From Mitsuokella sp047974105 (GTDB lineage: Bacteria; Bacillota; Negativicutes; Selenomonadales; Selenomonadaceae), in assembly GCF_047974105.1 (NCBI RefSeq), contig NZ_JBHYRS010000008.1, positions 1 to 64,000 of the forward strand: a stretch of DNA of 64,000 nucleotides. The letters are read 5' to 3'. The position numbers were made by a program, and so were the translations under genes. A model generated the notes under the pieces. That model was not told the origin of the DNA. It saw only the letters and a list, made by a program, of their open reading frames with translations, and ran no database searches. Positions 50,607-59,650 of this stretch are shown here, in pieces. Position 1 is the stretch's first letter. The number at the start of each line of letters is the position of its first letter.

Positions 50607-53111
50607 ATGATGAACATAACGGAACAGCCGCAAAACATCATAGTAAGAGGTGCGCGGGTTCATAATCTCAAGAACATTAACGTAAATATCCCGCTTCATG
50701 GCATTACCGGCATTGCCGGTGTGTCGGGCTCGGGCAAGTCCTCCCTTGCCCTTGGCGTCCTGTACGCAGAGGGCTCGAGGAGGTATTTGGAGTCACTTTC
50801 GACCTATACGAGAAGAAGGATGACGCAGGCATCCCGCGCGGATGTGGATGAGGTGCTTTACGTACCGGCAGCACTTGCCCTGCACCAAAGGCCCGGTGTC
50901 CCGGGAATCCGCTCTACTTTTGGCACTGGAACAGAATTGTTGAACAGCCTGCGATTGATGTTTTCCAGACTGGCTTCACACAGATGCCCGAATGGCCATT
51001 ATGTAGAGCCGAGCTTCAATGTGGCCCTGATGCAGGACCTTGTCTGTCCGGTGTGCGGCGAGCATTTTTTAGCGCCCGGTGCTGAAGATTTAGCCTTTAA
51101 TTCGAGCGGCGCCTGCAAATGCTGCGGGGGAACAGGCATGGTCCGGACGGTGGACCGGAGTACGCTGATTCCCGATGAAAGCCTGACCATCGAGGAAGGA
51201 GCCGTGGCGCCATGGAATTCTCTCATGTGGTCGCTCATGACGGATGTCTGCAGGGAAATGGGCGTCCGGACGAATGTTCCTTTTAAGGACCTGACGGACA
51301 AGGAAAAAGCCATTGTCTACGACGGCCCGATGGTGAAAAAACACATTCTTCACCGGCCAAAGAAGGCCACGACGGCGGATGCGGTCGAACTGGATTTTAC
51401 CTACTACAGCGCGACAGCTACGGTCCTTAACGCCCTGAACAAGGTCAAGGACGAAAAAGGCATGAAGCGCGTAGAAAAATTCCTGAAAGAGGATGTCTGT
51501 CCGGAATGCCACGGAACGAGACTTTCAGATGCAGCAAGAGCGCCGAGAATCATGGGCATCTCGCTGGCAGATGTCTGCAAAATGACGCTGAAGGATTCCA
51601 TCGCGTGGGTCAAAAAAGTGCCGGCTTCCCTGCCTGAGGACATGAGGCCCATGGCGAAAAATATCTGCGAGTCTTACTTGGAAGTCGCTGCAAGGCTCAT
51701 GGACCTTGGTCTTTCGTATCTGACGCTCGACAGGGCATCCGCTACGCTCTCGACAGGGGAACGGCAGAGAATGCAGCTGGCAAGGGCTGTGCGGAATCGG
51801 ACGACAGGCGTGCTGTACGTTTTGGATGAACCTTCCATCGGCCTTCACCCTGCCAATATCGTGGGCCTGAATAACGTGATGCATGATCTCGTGCGGGATG
51901 GAAATTCCGTCCTGCTGGTTGACCATGATACGCAGATACTAAAGGAATCGGACTGGCTTATCGAAATGGGGCCGGATGCAGGAGCAAAAGGCGGTACGGT
52001 CATCGCCGAGGGAACCATCCGCGATATGGAAAAAAACAGCTCCTCCATCATCGGCAAATACCTCAGCGGCAAACAACATGCCCAAAGAAAAGGCGCACGG
52101 GAAAAGCCTTTTGCCAATGGTGAAATTTTTATGCAGACAGAAGCACTGCATACGGTAAAGCCTCTTAAGATTCATATTCCCAAGAAAGGACTTACCGTGG
52201 TCACAGGCGTGTCAGGGTCAGGCAAAACGACCATGATCTTGGAGAGTCTGGTGCCGGCACTCGATGCACTCTGCAACGGCAAAGCGATGCCAAAACACGT
52301 AAAGAAAATCGAGGCAGAGGGCATATCGCATGTAAAACTGATTGATGCCACGCCAATCGGCATCAATGTCCGCTCTACCGTCGCGACTTACGCGAATATC
52401 CACGATGAACTCAGGAAACTATACGGACGAACAGCAGCTGCAAAAGAGCTTGGCTATAAAGCAGGCGATTTTTCCTATAACACCGGCAGACTGCGCTGTC
52501 CGGTCTGTGATGGAACGGGACAGATTTCACTGGATGTACAGTTTTTGCCGGACGTGAATATCCCGTGCCCATCGTGCAGGGGTTCCCGTTACAGTAAGGA
52601 AGCAAAGAAGATACGGCTGCAGAACCAGGCAGGAAAAGAGAGTTCCCTGCCGGAGCTCATGGCCATGGATGTCAATACGGCACTCGAGTTTTGTGCAGAT
52701 ATGAAAAGAGTACAGTCAAGGCTCCAGATTCTCCGCGACCTCGGGCTCGGCTATCTCACACTTGGCGAGGAAACGCCCGGACTTTCGGGTGGCGAGGCCC
52801 AAAGATTGAAGCTGGCTTCAGAAATGGGCCGGCAGCAGGACGATTCCGTATTTGTCTTTGACGAGCCTACCATAGGCCTGCACCCGCAGGATACGGAGAC
52901 ACTCCTGCAGGTGTTCCAGACCTTGATTGACAAAGGCGCAACCGTCATCGTCATCGAACATGACTTGGACGTTATGAAAAGTGCGGATTACATTATCGAT
53001 ATGGGCCCCAGCGGCGGTGAAGAAGGCGGCAGGGTTGTCGCGAGCGGCACGCCGGAAGAAATAAAGGCATGTAAAGAGAGCATCACGGGAAGATTCCTGA
53101 CTTCATGGTAA
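50607..53111 (+). CDS. UvrA-like ABC ATPase (UvrA2 type)
   Basis: 834 aa, shorter than UvrA (about 940). It has two ATPase halves: Walker A GVSGSGKSSLALG and GVSGSGKTTMILE, and signatures LSTGERQRMQLARA and LSGGEAQRLKLASE. Zinc modules CPVCG...CKCCGG and CPVCDGTG...CPSCRG are present. The reduced UvrB-binding region points to the UvrA2/drug-resistance branch rather than housekeeping repair. It follows kptA by 49 bases and precedes the ADP-ribosylglycohydrolase gene by 37, so the three may be one transcript. Confidence 0.88.
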   Translation: MMNITEQPQNIIVRGARVHNLKNINVNIPLHGITGIAGVSGSGKSSLALGVLYAEGSRRYLESLSTYTRRRMTQASRADVDEVLYVPAALALHQRPGVPGIRSTFGTGTELLNSLRLMFSRLASHRCPNGHYVEPSFNVALMQDLVCPVCGEHFLAPGAEDLAFNSSGACKCCGGTGMVRTVDRSTLIPDESLTIEEGAVAPWNSLMWSLMTDVCREMGVRTNVPFKDLTDKEKAIVYDGPMVKKHILHRPKKATTADAVELDFTYYSATATVLNALNKVKDEKGMKRVEKFLKEDVCPECHGTRLSDAARAPRIMGISLADVCKMTLKDSIAWVKKVPASLPEDMRPMAKNICESYLEVAARLMDLGLSYLTLDRASATLSTGERQRMQLARAVRNRTTGVLYVLDEPSIGLHPANIVGLNNVMHDLVRDGNSVLLVDHDTQILKESDWLIEMGPDAGAKGGTVIAEGTIRDMEKNSSSIIGKYLSGKQHAQRKGAREKPFANGEIFMQTEALHTVKPLKIHIPKKGLTVVTGVSGSGKTTMILESLVPALDALCNGKAMPKHVKKIEAEGISHVKLIDATPIGINVRSTVATYANIHDELRKLYGRTAAAKELGYKAGDFSYNTGRLRCPVCDGTGQISLDVQFLPDVNIPCPSCRGSRYSKEAKKIRLQNQAGKESSLPELMAMDVNTALEFCADMKRVQSRLQILRDLGLGYLTLGEETPGLSGGEAQRLKLASEMGRQQDDSVFVFDEPTIGLHPQDTETLLQVFQTLIDKGATVIVIEHDLDVMKSADYIIDMGPSGGEEGGRVVASGTPEEIKACKESITGRFLTSW

Positions 53112-53148
53112 GGGAAAATTGCAGGGCGTAGAAAGAGAGGAATATACG

Positions 53149-54093
53149 ATGCGCAAAGAAATGATTCGTGCGATGATTTACGGCCATGCGGTAGGCGATG
53201 CCCTCGGTGTGCCGGTAGAATTCAGCTCAAGAGAGCAGCGAAAAAAAGACCCCGTCAAAGAAATGCGGGGTGAAGGAACGTATCATATGCCAGCCGGCTC
53301 GTGGTCGGACGACACGAGCATGACGCTCTGCCTGCTCGAGAGCCTGAATCGGCTCGGCAGACTCGACTGCGATGACGTCATGAAGAATTTCACACGCTGG
53401 CTTTACGAGCAGGAATTCACGCCGACCGGGGTTGTCTTTGACGTCGGCATGACGAGTCAGATGGCCGTCCGGCGCCATGTTGACGGCATCGCGCCGCTTG
53501 CCTGCGGCGGACGGGGCGAGCGCGACAACGGCAATGGCTCGCTCATGCGCATCGCGCCGATGGTCATCTATTGCGAGGAACATGGCGGACTGACGCTCAA
53601 TGAAGAAATGGCCGCAAAGATTCACGATGTTTCGGCCCTGACGCATGCGCATCCGAGAAGTCAGGCTGCCTGCGTCATCTTTGTCGCGACGGCCTTAAGG
53701 CTGCTGGCAGGAGAGCCGATTTCTTTGGCCATCGAACAGGGCGTTCAGGAAACGCACCGCCTCTATCAAGATAAACCGGAATACCGAGAAGAACTCCTGC
53801 ATGCCTATCATCGCCTGTTGAACCTCTCCGCCTTCCGCCGTCTGCCGGAAGAAGCCATCAAGAGCAGCGGCTATGTCGTCGATACTTTGGAAGCGGTCTT
53901 CTGGTGCCTGCTGCACAGCAATAGCTACAAGGAATGCGTCCTGCGTGCCGTCAACCTCGGCGAAGACACCGACACCATCGCGGCCATCGCCGGCGGACTT
54001 GCCGGCATTATCTATGGCTATGAAGCCATTCCATCCGAATGGGTAGAGGCACTGAAGGGAAAAGAGCAGATTGAGACCGCACTCGGTAATTGA
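53149..54093 (+). CDS. ADP-ribosylglycohydrolase family protein
   Basis: 314 aa from ATG 53149 with GAGAGG upstream. Signatures: YGHAVGDALGVPVEF at the start, SWSDDTSMTLCLLES (metal-binding SDDT), NGSLMRIAPM, and the second metal motif GEDTDTIAAIAGG. The enzyme removes ADP-ribose from protein or nucleic acid. It is the last gene of a probable kptA/UvrA-like/ARH unit. Confidence 0.93.
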   Translation: MRKEMIRAMIYGHAVGDALGVPVEFSSREQRKKDPVKEMRGEGTYHMPAGSWSDDTSMTLCLLESLNRLGRLDCDDVMKNFTRWLYEQEFTPTGVVFDVGMTSQMAVRRHVDGIAPLACGGRGERDNGNGSLMRIAPMVIYCEEHGGLTLNEEMAAKIHDVSALTHAHPRSQAACVIFVATALRLLAGEPISLAIEQGVQETHRLYQDKPEYREELLHAYHRLLNLSAFRRLPEEAIKSSGYVVDTLEAVFWCLLHSNSYKECVLRAVNLGEDTDTIAAIAGGLAGIIYGYEAIPSEWVEALKGKEQIETALGN

Positions 54094-54096
54094 TGC

Positions 54097-54133
54097 AAAA
54101 GTCTCGTCTACACATTTTACAGACGAGACTTTT
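54097..54133. terminator. Bidirectional terminator
   Basis: AAAAGTCTCGTCT (54097-54109) pairs perfectly with AGACGAGACTTTT (54121-54133), with T runs on both strands. It closes the kptA unit. Confidence 0.9.
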
Positions 54134-54221
54134 TGATTTTGTGACGCCCCTAAAATATTATATTTTAAAATATAATATTTTAGAGTATAATATTATAAAG
54201 ACTATTTTAGAGGTGATTTCG

Positions 54222-55610
54222 ATGAAATTCGTAGACCGTGACCGTGAATTGCGGACGCTGCAGCAGGAGTATGCGCGTACGTCTTCGTCTATGGTTATTA
54301 TTTATGGACGTCGGCGCGTCGGCAAGACGGAACTCATTCGTCATTTCATCGAGGATAAGCCGTCTCTTTACTTTTTAGCTACGGAAGAATCCGAAGCAAT
54401 GAACCGCGAAGCATTTCAGCAGCTGACAGCTGATTTTCTTGACAACGATCTGCTTCGTGACAGCGTGCTTACGCGCTGGGAGCCAATCTTTCAGCAGCTT
54501 GCGCAGGCAGCTGAAAAACAGCGCCTCATCATCGTTATCGATGAATTCCAGTATATTGGCAAAAGCGATCCGGCTTTTCTCTCCGTCTTTCAGCGCATCT
54601 GGGATACAATTCTGCAAAACGCCAATATCATGTTGATTTTATGCGGTTCGCTCGTTTCCATGATGATGTCGCAGACCTTAAATCAAAGCAGCCCTCTCTA
54701 CGGGCGCCGTACCGCGCAGCTCCATGTACGCCCGATTCCATTTGCTCATTATCATGAATTTTTCCCTTCTTCCTTTTCTCAGGAAGAATTGATCAAGCGC
54801 TACAGCATCACCGGCGGCGTACCGAAATATATTGAAATGTTTGCCAAAGATGAGGAACTCGCCAAGGCGGTACAGGAAAGTATCCTGACCCCTTCAAGTT
54901 TTTTGTTTGATGAGCCGACTTTCCTCCTGCAAAAAGAAGTCTCGGATATCGGCAGCTACTTTTCCATCCTGCGTGTCATCGCTGCCGGCAATCATAAGCT
55001 GTCGAAAATTGCAGCCATGCTGCAGCAGAAGCAGACCAATCTTCCGCGCTATTTGAATGTCCTAATTGACCTCGACTTATTAGTACGGGACGTTCCCGTT
55101 ACCGAAAATAATCCAGCCAAGAGCAAAAAAGGAATTTACCAAATACGGGACAATTTCATCCGTTTCTGGTTTCAGTTCATCTATCCAAATCGGAGCTATC
55201 TGGAAATGGGCCATACGGACATCGTGCTCAACCGCCTGAAGCGAAACTTCATCGATAATCAGGTCAGTTTGGTTTACGAACAAATCTGTCAGGAAAAGCT
55301 CTGGTCACTCTCTGCCGAAGGAACGTTTCCCGGCCTTCTGGAACGGGTTGGACGCTGGTGGGACAATGCACACGAAATCGATGTTGTCGGTCTGTCGGAA
55401 GCAGATCAGCTGTTAGTGCTTGGTGAATGTAAGTTTTGGGCCGGTCCTGTCGGCATAAATGTTCTCACTGCATTGGAACAAAAGGCCGCATTCGTGGACT
55501 GGCACAAGGAAACGCGCACAACCATGTACATCTTGTTCAGCATCCACGGCTTCAATGAGGATCTTCGTGCGGCAGCGGCGGTCCGCAAAGATATACTGCT
55601 CATTTCCTAA
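54222..55610 (+). CDS. ATPase of the DUF234/ATP_bind_2 type
   Basis: 462 aa from ATG 54222 with GAGGTGA upstream; the frame is open earlier but no better start exists. Walker A YGRRRVGKTELIRHF is near residue 31 and the Walker B-like segment is IIVIDEFQYIG. A winged helix (KLSKIAAMLQQKQTNLPRYL) and a C-terminal DUF234 nuclease-like domain follow (YEQICQEKLW, then LLVLGECKFWAG). The role is unknown; the family is common on genomic islands. Its upstream region is an A+T-rich run of TATAAT-like repeats (54155-54200). Confidence 0.88.
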   Translation: MKFVDRDRELRTLQQEYARTSSSMVIIYGRRRVGKTELIRHFIEDKPSLYFLATEESEAMNREAFQQLTADFLDNDLLRDSVLTRWEPIFQQLAQAAEKQRLIIVIDEFQYIGKSDPAFLSVFQRIWDTILQNANIMLILCGSLVSMMMSQTLNQSSPLYGRRTAQLHVRPIPFAHYHEFFPSSFSQEELIKRYSITGGVPKYIEMFAKDEELAKAVQESILTPSSFLFDEPTFLLQKEVSDIGSYFSILRVIAAGNHKLSKIAAMLQQKQTNLPRYLNVLIDLDLLVRDVPVTENNPAKSKKGIYQIRDNFIRFWFQFIYPNRSYLEMGHTDIVLNRLKRNFIDNQVSLVYEQICQEKLWSLSAEGTFPGLLERVGRWWDNAHEIDVVGLSEADQLLVLGECKFWAGPVGINVLTALEQKAAFVDWHKETRTTMYILFSIHGFNEDLRAAAAVRKDILLIS

Positions 55611-55708
55611 ATGGATGAGCCAGAACAAGAATATAGGAAAAAGAATAGAATGCCTTGCAAAAAATAGAGCATCTATGTAGGGAAAGATGCACAAGGGGGA
55701 ATGGTCAA

Positions 55709-56476
55709 ATGATGTGGGAAGAGGAAGATTCAAAGCAGGCGCGAATGCTGCAGGAGATCCAGCGCCGGATTCTGGAAATTAATATGGAGCGGCGGGAGTT
55801 GTCTCTGCCGCATAATCCGTACGATCAGGAGGAGCGGGAATTCTCGAGCATCGAGCAGGGGGACAGCGAAGGGCTAAAAAAGGCCCTCGCGGAAAAACGT
55901 ACGGGCACGATGACGGGTAAGCTTGCCGACACGCCGCTTCGCTCTGCGAAAAATATCGGCATCGTAATCCTGACGTTGGCTTCACGTGCGGCCATCCGCG
56001 GCGGACTCGATCCGGAAACGGCTTTTACCGTAGAAGACGCGTACTCTCAGCAGCTTGAAAAGCTGGAAACAGAAGAAGAGGTCGATAAACTCGCGCGGGA
56101 AGCGGAGTTTTATTATACTTCGCTCGTAGCAAAGCTACGTCAAGCCAAGCGGGATGACGATTTGACTGCACGCTGCAAAAACTACATCCAGCAGCATATT
56201 CAGGAACCCCTGCGCCTCAATACCATCGCCAATGATTTCAATCTGTCAACGGATTATCTTTCCGCGCATTTTTCGCAGATTACAGGCGTTCCCCTGAAAG
56301 AATATATCCTGCAAGCCAAAATTCGTCAGGCAACTGACCTGCTTCGCTACACAGATCAGCCCATCAACATTATCAGTTCGTATTTATCCTTTTCATCGCA
56401 AAGCCATTTTGGCAGTGTTTTTCAGAAGTACACTGGGCTCACACCAAAAAAGTATCGAAATAAATACAAAGAATAA
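55709..56476 (+). CDS. AraC-family transcriptional regulator
   Basis: 255 aa from ATG 55709 (ATGATG), 8 bases past GGGGGA. The C-terminal 100 residues hold two helix-turn-helix motifs (LNTIANDFNLSTDYLSAHFS, then INIISSYLSFSSQSHFGSVF) ending GLTPKKYRNKY. The N-terminal domain (NPYDQEEREFSSIEQGDSEG, EKRTGTMTGKLADTPLRSAK) is the type seen in two-component or sugar-responsive AraC proteins. It precedes the glycoside operon by about 150 bases and probably activates it. Confidence 0.9.
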   Translation: MMWEEEDSKQARMLQEIQRRILEINMERRELSLPHNPYDQEEREFSSIEQGDSEGLKKALAEKRTGTMTGKLADTPLRSAKNIGIVILTLASRAAIRGGLDPETAFTVEDAYSQQLEKLETEEEVDKLAREAEFYYTSLVAKLRQAKRDDDLTARCKNYIQQHIQEPLRLNTIANDFNLSTDYLSAHFSQITGVPLKEYILQAKIRQATDLLRYTDQPINIISSYLSFSSQSHFGSVFQKYTGLTPKKYRNKYKE

Positions 56477-56624
56477 AATCTAATACGGCATTTCTTATAT
56501 TTAGGACGCATTTTTTATAGAATGCGTCTTTTTTATTCGGTATGATATAGGTATAGACGATGCGTGTACGTGAACGCACAACGTACAAATATATACGATT
56601 CATAAAAAGAGAGAGGGGCTGTAT

Positions 56625-58283
56625 ATGGGGACGATTCAGAATCCAATCATTCCGGGCATGGCACCGGACCCAAGCATTTTGCGCGTAGGCGATGATTACT
56701 ATATTGCGACATCCAGCTTTCACTGGCTGCCGGGTATTCCTATTTATCATTCGAAAGATCTCGTGAATTGGCAGCTGTTGACGCATGTGCTGCAGGGCAG
56801 CGAAGTGGACCTGCGTGGCACGAACACGCCAGCAGGAATCTGGGCCCCGCATCTTTCGTACGATGAGCAGACGAGAAAATATTGGCTGGTCTTCTGCCAT
56901 ATGCAGAACATGGCTGGACGCGAATTCAATGCCGAAAGCTACGCCATGTCGGCCGATGACATCATGGGCCCATGGTCAAGTCCGCTTTACCTCACGTCGA
57001 TTGGCTTTGACCCTTCGCTTTACCACGAAAACGGCCATCATTATTTGGCGGTTCTCGAATGGGAGACGCGCAGCGGCTATCAGGCGCCGGGCACCATCGT
57101 ACTTGCAGAAATCGATTTGCAGACCGGCAAGCTCATGAGTAAATGGCAGCGCATCACCAATGGCTTTACAACAAGGGGCTGCGTTGAAGCACCGCAGCTT
57201 TATAAACACGGGGATTACTATTATATGATGGCAGCATCCGGCGGCACGGGCTATGCCCACGGCGTTGAAATCGGCCGTTCAAAAAATATCTTTGGCCCGT
57301 ATGAGCCAAATCCGACAAACGAACCGATTCTCACGTCATCGCCACGCCATCTCTTTTCCCTCGGCGATCCGGATGCCGGCCATTTCGAGATGTATAATCC
57401 GCATTCCCTGATGCAGAAAGCCGGCCATGGCTCGCTTGTTGAGACGCCCGACCATGAATTCTACATTGCGCACCTGATGTCAAGGCCTCTTGCGGGAACG
57501 ACGCGTAATCCGCTCGGACGCGAGACCTCCTTGCAGAAAGTCCGCTGGATGGAAGATGGCTGGCTCGAGCTTGAAGACGGCACAAATCTTGCCAAGATGA
57601 CGACGCCGGCACCATCTTCTGCGCCAGAAGATGCAAAGCCGGCCAGTCAGGATATCTACGATGCTTTTTCCACAGGAAAGTACAACAAGGCTTTTATGAC
57701 ACCATACCATCAGCCGGACCTTTCGTGGGTCGCGGTAGAAAACAGCCATCTGGTGCTTTCGGGGCGCGGTTCGTTCTTCTCGCAAAACAATCCATCAATT
57801 TTGGCCACCCGCGCCACTTCGTTTGCCTATACGCTGCAGACAAAGCTCGATTTCCATCCGGAGCATTTCTCCCAGACGGCAGGAGTTGGCCTGTACTATG
57901 ACTCGAACAACTGGATTTACGCGCATATCGGCCTGAACGACAAGGAAAATCAGCGCATCATCGCCATCCTGCAGGCCCGACTCGGCATGCGCATCCCCTT
58001 TGACTTTGATACCGTGGTCATCCCCGAGGATGCCGTTCCGGAAATCCGTTGGCGCTATGAAAATGGCAGAGCACAGGCATTCTACCGCCTTGATGAGACG
58101 GCAGAGTGGCAGGCCCTTGCAGACCCGGTCGATGTTTCATACCTTTCGGATGAAGGCGTCAACGGCGAACCGGGTGAAATCGGCGGCTTTACGGGCCTGT
58201 TTAACTTCATCGGCAGCGTCGATGCCTATCAGCATACATCGCATGCGGATTTTTACTATTATAAAGTCGAAAATGATGCCTAA
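56625..58283 (+). CDS. GH43 beta-xylosidase/arabinofuranosidase
   Basis: 552 aa. The start IQNPIIPGMAPDPSILRVGD carries the catalytic base Asp (D15 of the usual NPDPS-type motif). LPGIPIYHSKDLVNW and PAGIWAPHLSYDE are family 43 five-blade propeller motifs. The C-terminal 220 residues are the extra beta-sandwich of long GH43 beta-xylosidases. There is no signal peptide, so it acts on imported oligosaccharides. GAGAGGGG precedes the start; promoter TATGATATAGG near 56540. First gene of the glycoside operon. Confidence 0.92.
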   Translation: MGTIQNPIIPGMAPDPSILRVGDDYYIATSSFHWLPGIPIYHSKDLVNWQLLTHVLQGSEVDLRGTNTPAGIWAPHLSYDEQTRKYWLVFCHMQNMAGREFNAESYAMSADDIMGPWSSPLYLTSIGFDPSLYHENGHHYLAVLEWETRSGYQAPGTIVLAEIDLQTGKLMSKWQRITNGFTTRGCVEAPQLYKHGDYYYMMAASGGTGYAHGVEIGRSKNIFGPYEPNPTNEPILTSSPRHLFSLGDPDAGHFEMYNPHSLMQKAGHGSLVETPDHEFYIAHLMSRPLAGTTRNPLGRETSLQKVRWMEDGWLELEDGTNLAKMTTPAPSSAPEDAKPASQDIYDAFSTGKYNKAFMTPYHQPDLSWVAVENSHLVLSGRGSFFSQNNPSILATRATSFAYTLQTKLDFHPEHFSQTAGVGLYYDSNNWIYAHIGLNDKENQRIIAILQARLGMRIPFDFDTVVIPEDAVPEIRWRYENGRAQAFYRLDETAEWQALADPVDVSYLSDEGVNGEPGEIGGFTGLFNFIGSVDAYQHTSHADFYYYKVENDA

Positions 58284-58301
58284 GGGCAGGAGGGAATTAT
58301 C

Positions 58302-59549
58302 ATGAGTCAAAAAGTTGTTATTTCCATCAAACGCCTGGTACCGGGCCTGATCATCGGCCCTGCCAGCTGGCTTGGACCATATATCGTCATGCTGTCACTG
58401 TTCCTGCCGGCACTGCTGCAGGAAATCGATCCCGCGAACAAAGTCGCCATGCTCGCGCTCTTTGCGGCCTCCGGCAGCATTATCTCGGCCATCTCGAACA
58501 TGGTGGCCGGTGCTCTTTCCGACAGCACGCATTCGCGCTTCGGCAAACGCGCCCCGTGGATTGTCGGCGGCGCCTTTGTCTTCATGCTTTCCATGATTGG
58601 CGCAGGCTTCTCGGAAGGCGTCACCATGCTGCTCGTCTGCTGGCTCATCGGTCAGGTGGCCCTGAACTTCATCGTCGCACCGATGGTCGCCTGGCTCGAC
58701 TTCGCGGAAGATAAGTACAAAGGCACGGCTTCCTCGGCTTACGGCGGTCTCGGCATGGCCCTTGGCAACAACGGTTTCAACGTCATCGGCGCCATGTTCC
58801 TCGGTCAGTTCCGTCTCGGTTTCGTCATCTTCGGTGTCATCACGTTCGTCGGCGTCCTGATTGCGACGCTGATTGTCCACGAGCCGTCCAACCTCAATGA
58901 AAAAGACGACGACAGCAAGAAAAAAGAGCATTATTCCCTTTCCATGTCGACGCTGCGTCAGGTTTTCCCGGCCTGGCACATCGGCCGCGATTACTATCTT
59001 GCCCTGATTGGCAAGATTCTCCTCGGCGTTGCAAACTTCGCCATCACGGGTTACATCCTCTACATCATGACCGACTTCCTGAAGCTCAGCGGCGACATGA
59101 CGCAGACGAGCATCCAGCTCATCAACTCCATCATGTTCTTCATCGGTGTCTTCATGGGCTTCTTCGCGGGTCCGTTTGCCGATAAATTCAAGATTCTGAA
59201 GCTGCCGATTGGCTTTTCGGCTCTGTTCCTCGCCGCAGGCGCGCTGGCACTGTTTGTGCTGCGCGATATGACGGGCATCACCGTCTACGCCTTCTGCGCC
59301 GGCATCGGCATGGGCCTCTGGAATTCCCTCGACAACTACCTGAACCTCAAGGTCATTCCGGATAAGGACCGTGTTGGTTTCTTCCTCGGCGTTTACAACG
59401 TCGGCAACTCGCTGCCGCAGGCTATCGGCCCGGTCATCGCGGCTACGGCCATCGGCCTCATCGGCTTCTCCGGCGTCTTCGTGATCTCCATGGTCTTCGC
59501 GCTGGTTGCCAGCCTCTGCATTTTCGCCATCCGTGGCGTTGCCCGTTAA
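58302..59549 (+). CDS. MFS transporter for glycosides
   Basis: 415 aa with about 12 membrane segments. The loop ALSDSTHSRFGKRAPWIVGG has the RxGKRxPW motif seen in the SLC45/glycoside-pentoside group of MFS carriers. It lies 18 bases after the GH43 gene with GGAGG upstream. It should import the oligosaccharide cut by the flanking glycosidases. Confidence 0.88.
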   Translation: MSQKVVISIKRLVPGLIIGPASWLGPYIVMLSLFLPALLQEIDPANKVAMLALFAASGSIISAISNMVAGALSDSTHSRFGKRAPWIVGGAFVFMLSMIGAGFSEGVTMLLVCWLIGQVALNFIVAPMVAWLDFAEDKYKGTASSAYGGLGMALGNNGFNVIGAMFLGQFRLGFVIFGVITFVGVLIATLIVHEPSNLNEKDDDSKKKEHYSLSMSTLRQVFPAWHIGRDYYLALIGKILLGVANFAITGYILYIMTDFLKLSGDMTQTSIQLINSIMFFIGVFMGFFAGPFADKFKILKLPIGFSALFLAAGALALFVLRDMTGITVYAFCAGIGMGLWNSLDNYLNLKVIPDKDRVGFFLGVYNVGNSLPQAIGPVIAATAIGLIGFSGVFVISMVFALVASLCIFAIRGVAR

Positions 59550-59591
59550 TAGAAAACAAAAAATCGTTCCCGAATCTTGATAGAAGAAAGC

Positions 59592-59643
59592 GAGGTGAAG
59601 CGGGCAGGATACGCCGGTCTTATGGACCGAGGCATCCTGCCCG
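59592..59643 (+). promoter_or_regulatory. Hairpin between ribosome site and start of the GH42 gene
   Basis: GAGGTGA (59592-59598) is followed by a long stem: CGGGCAGGAT (59601-59610) with ATCCTGCCCG (59634-59643), and inside it CGGTC (59615-59619) with GACCG (59625-59629). The ATG is at 59651. With the stem folded the effective distance from ribosome site to start is about 9 bases rather than 52. No other ribosome site is nearer. Confidence 0.7.
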
Positions 59644-59650
59644 TATTCTT

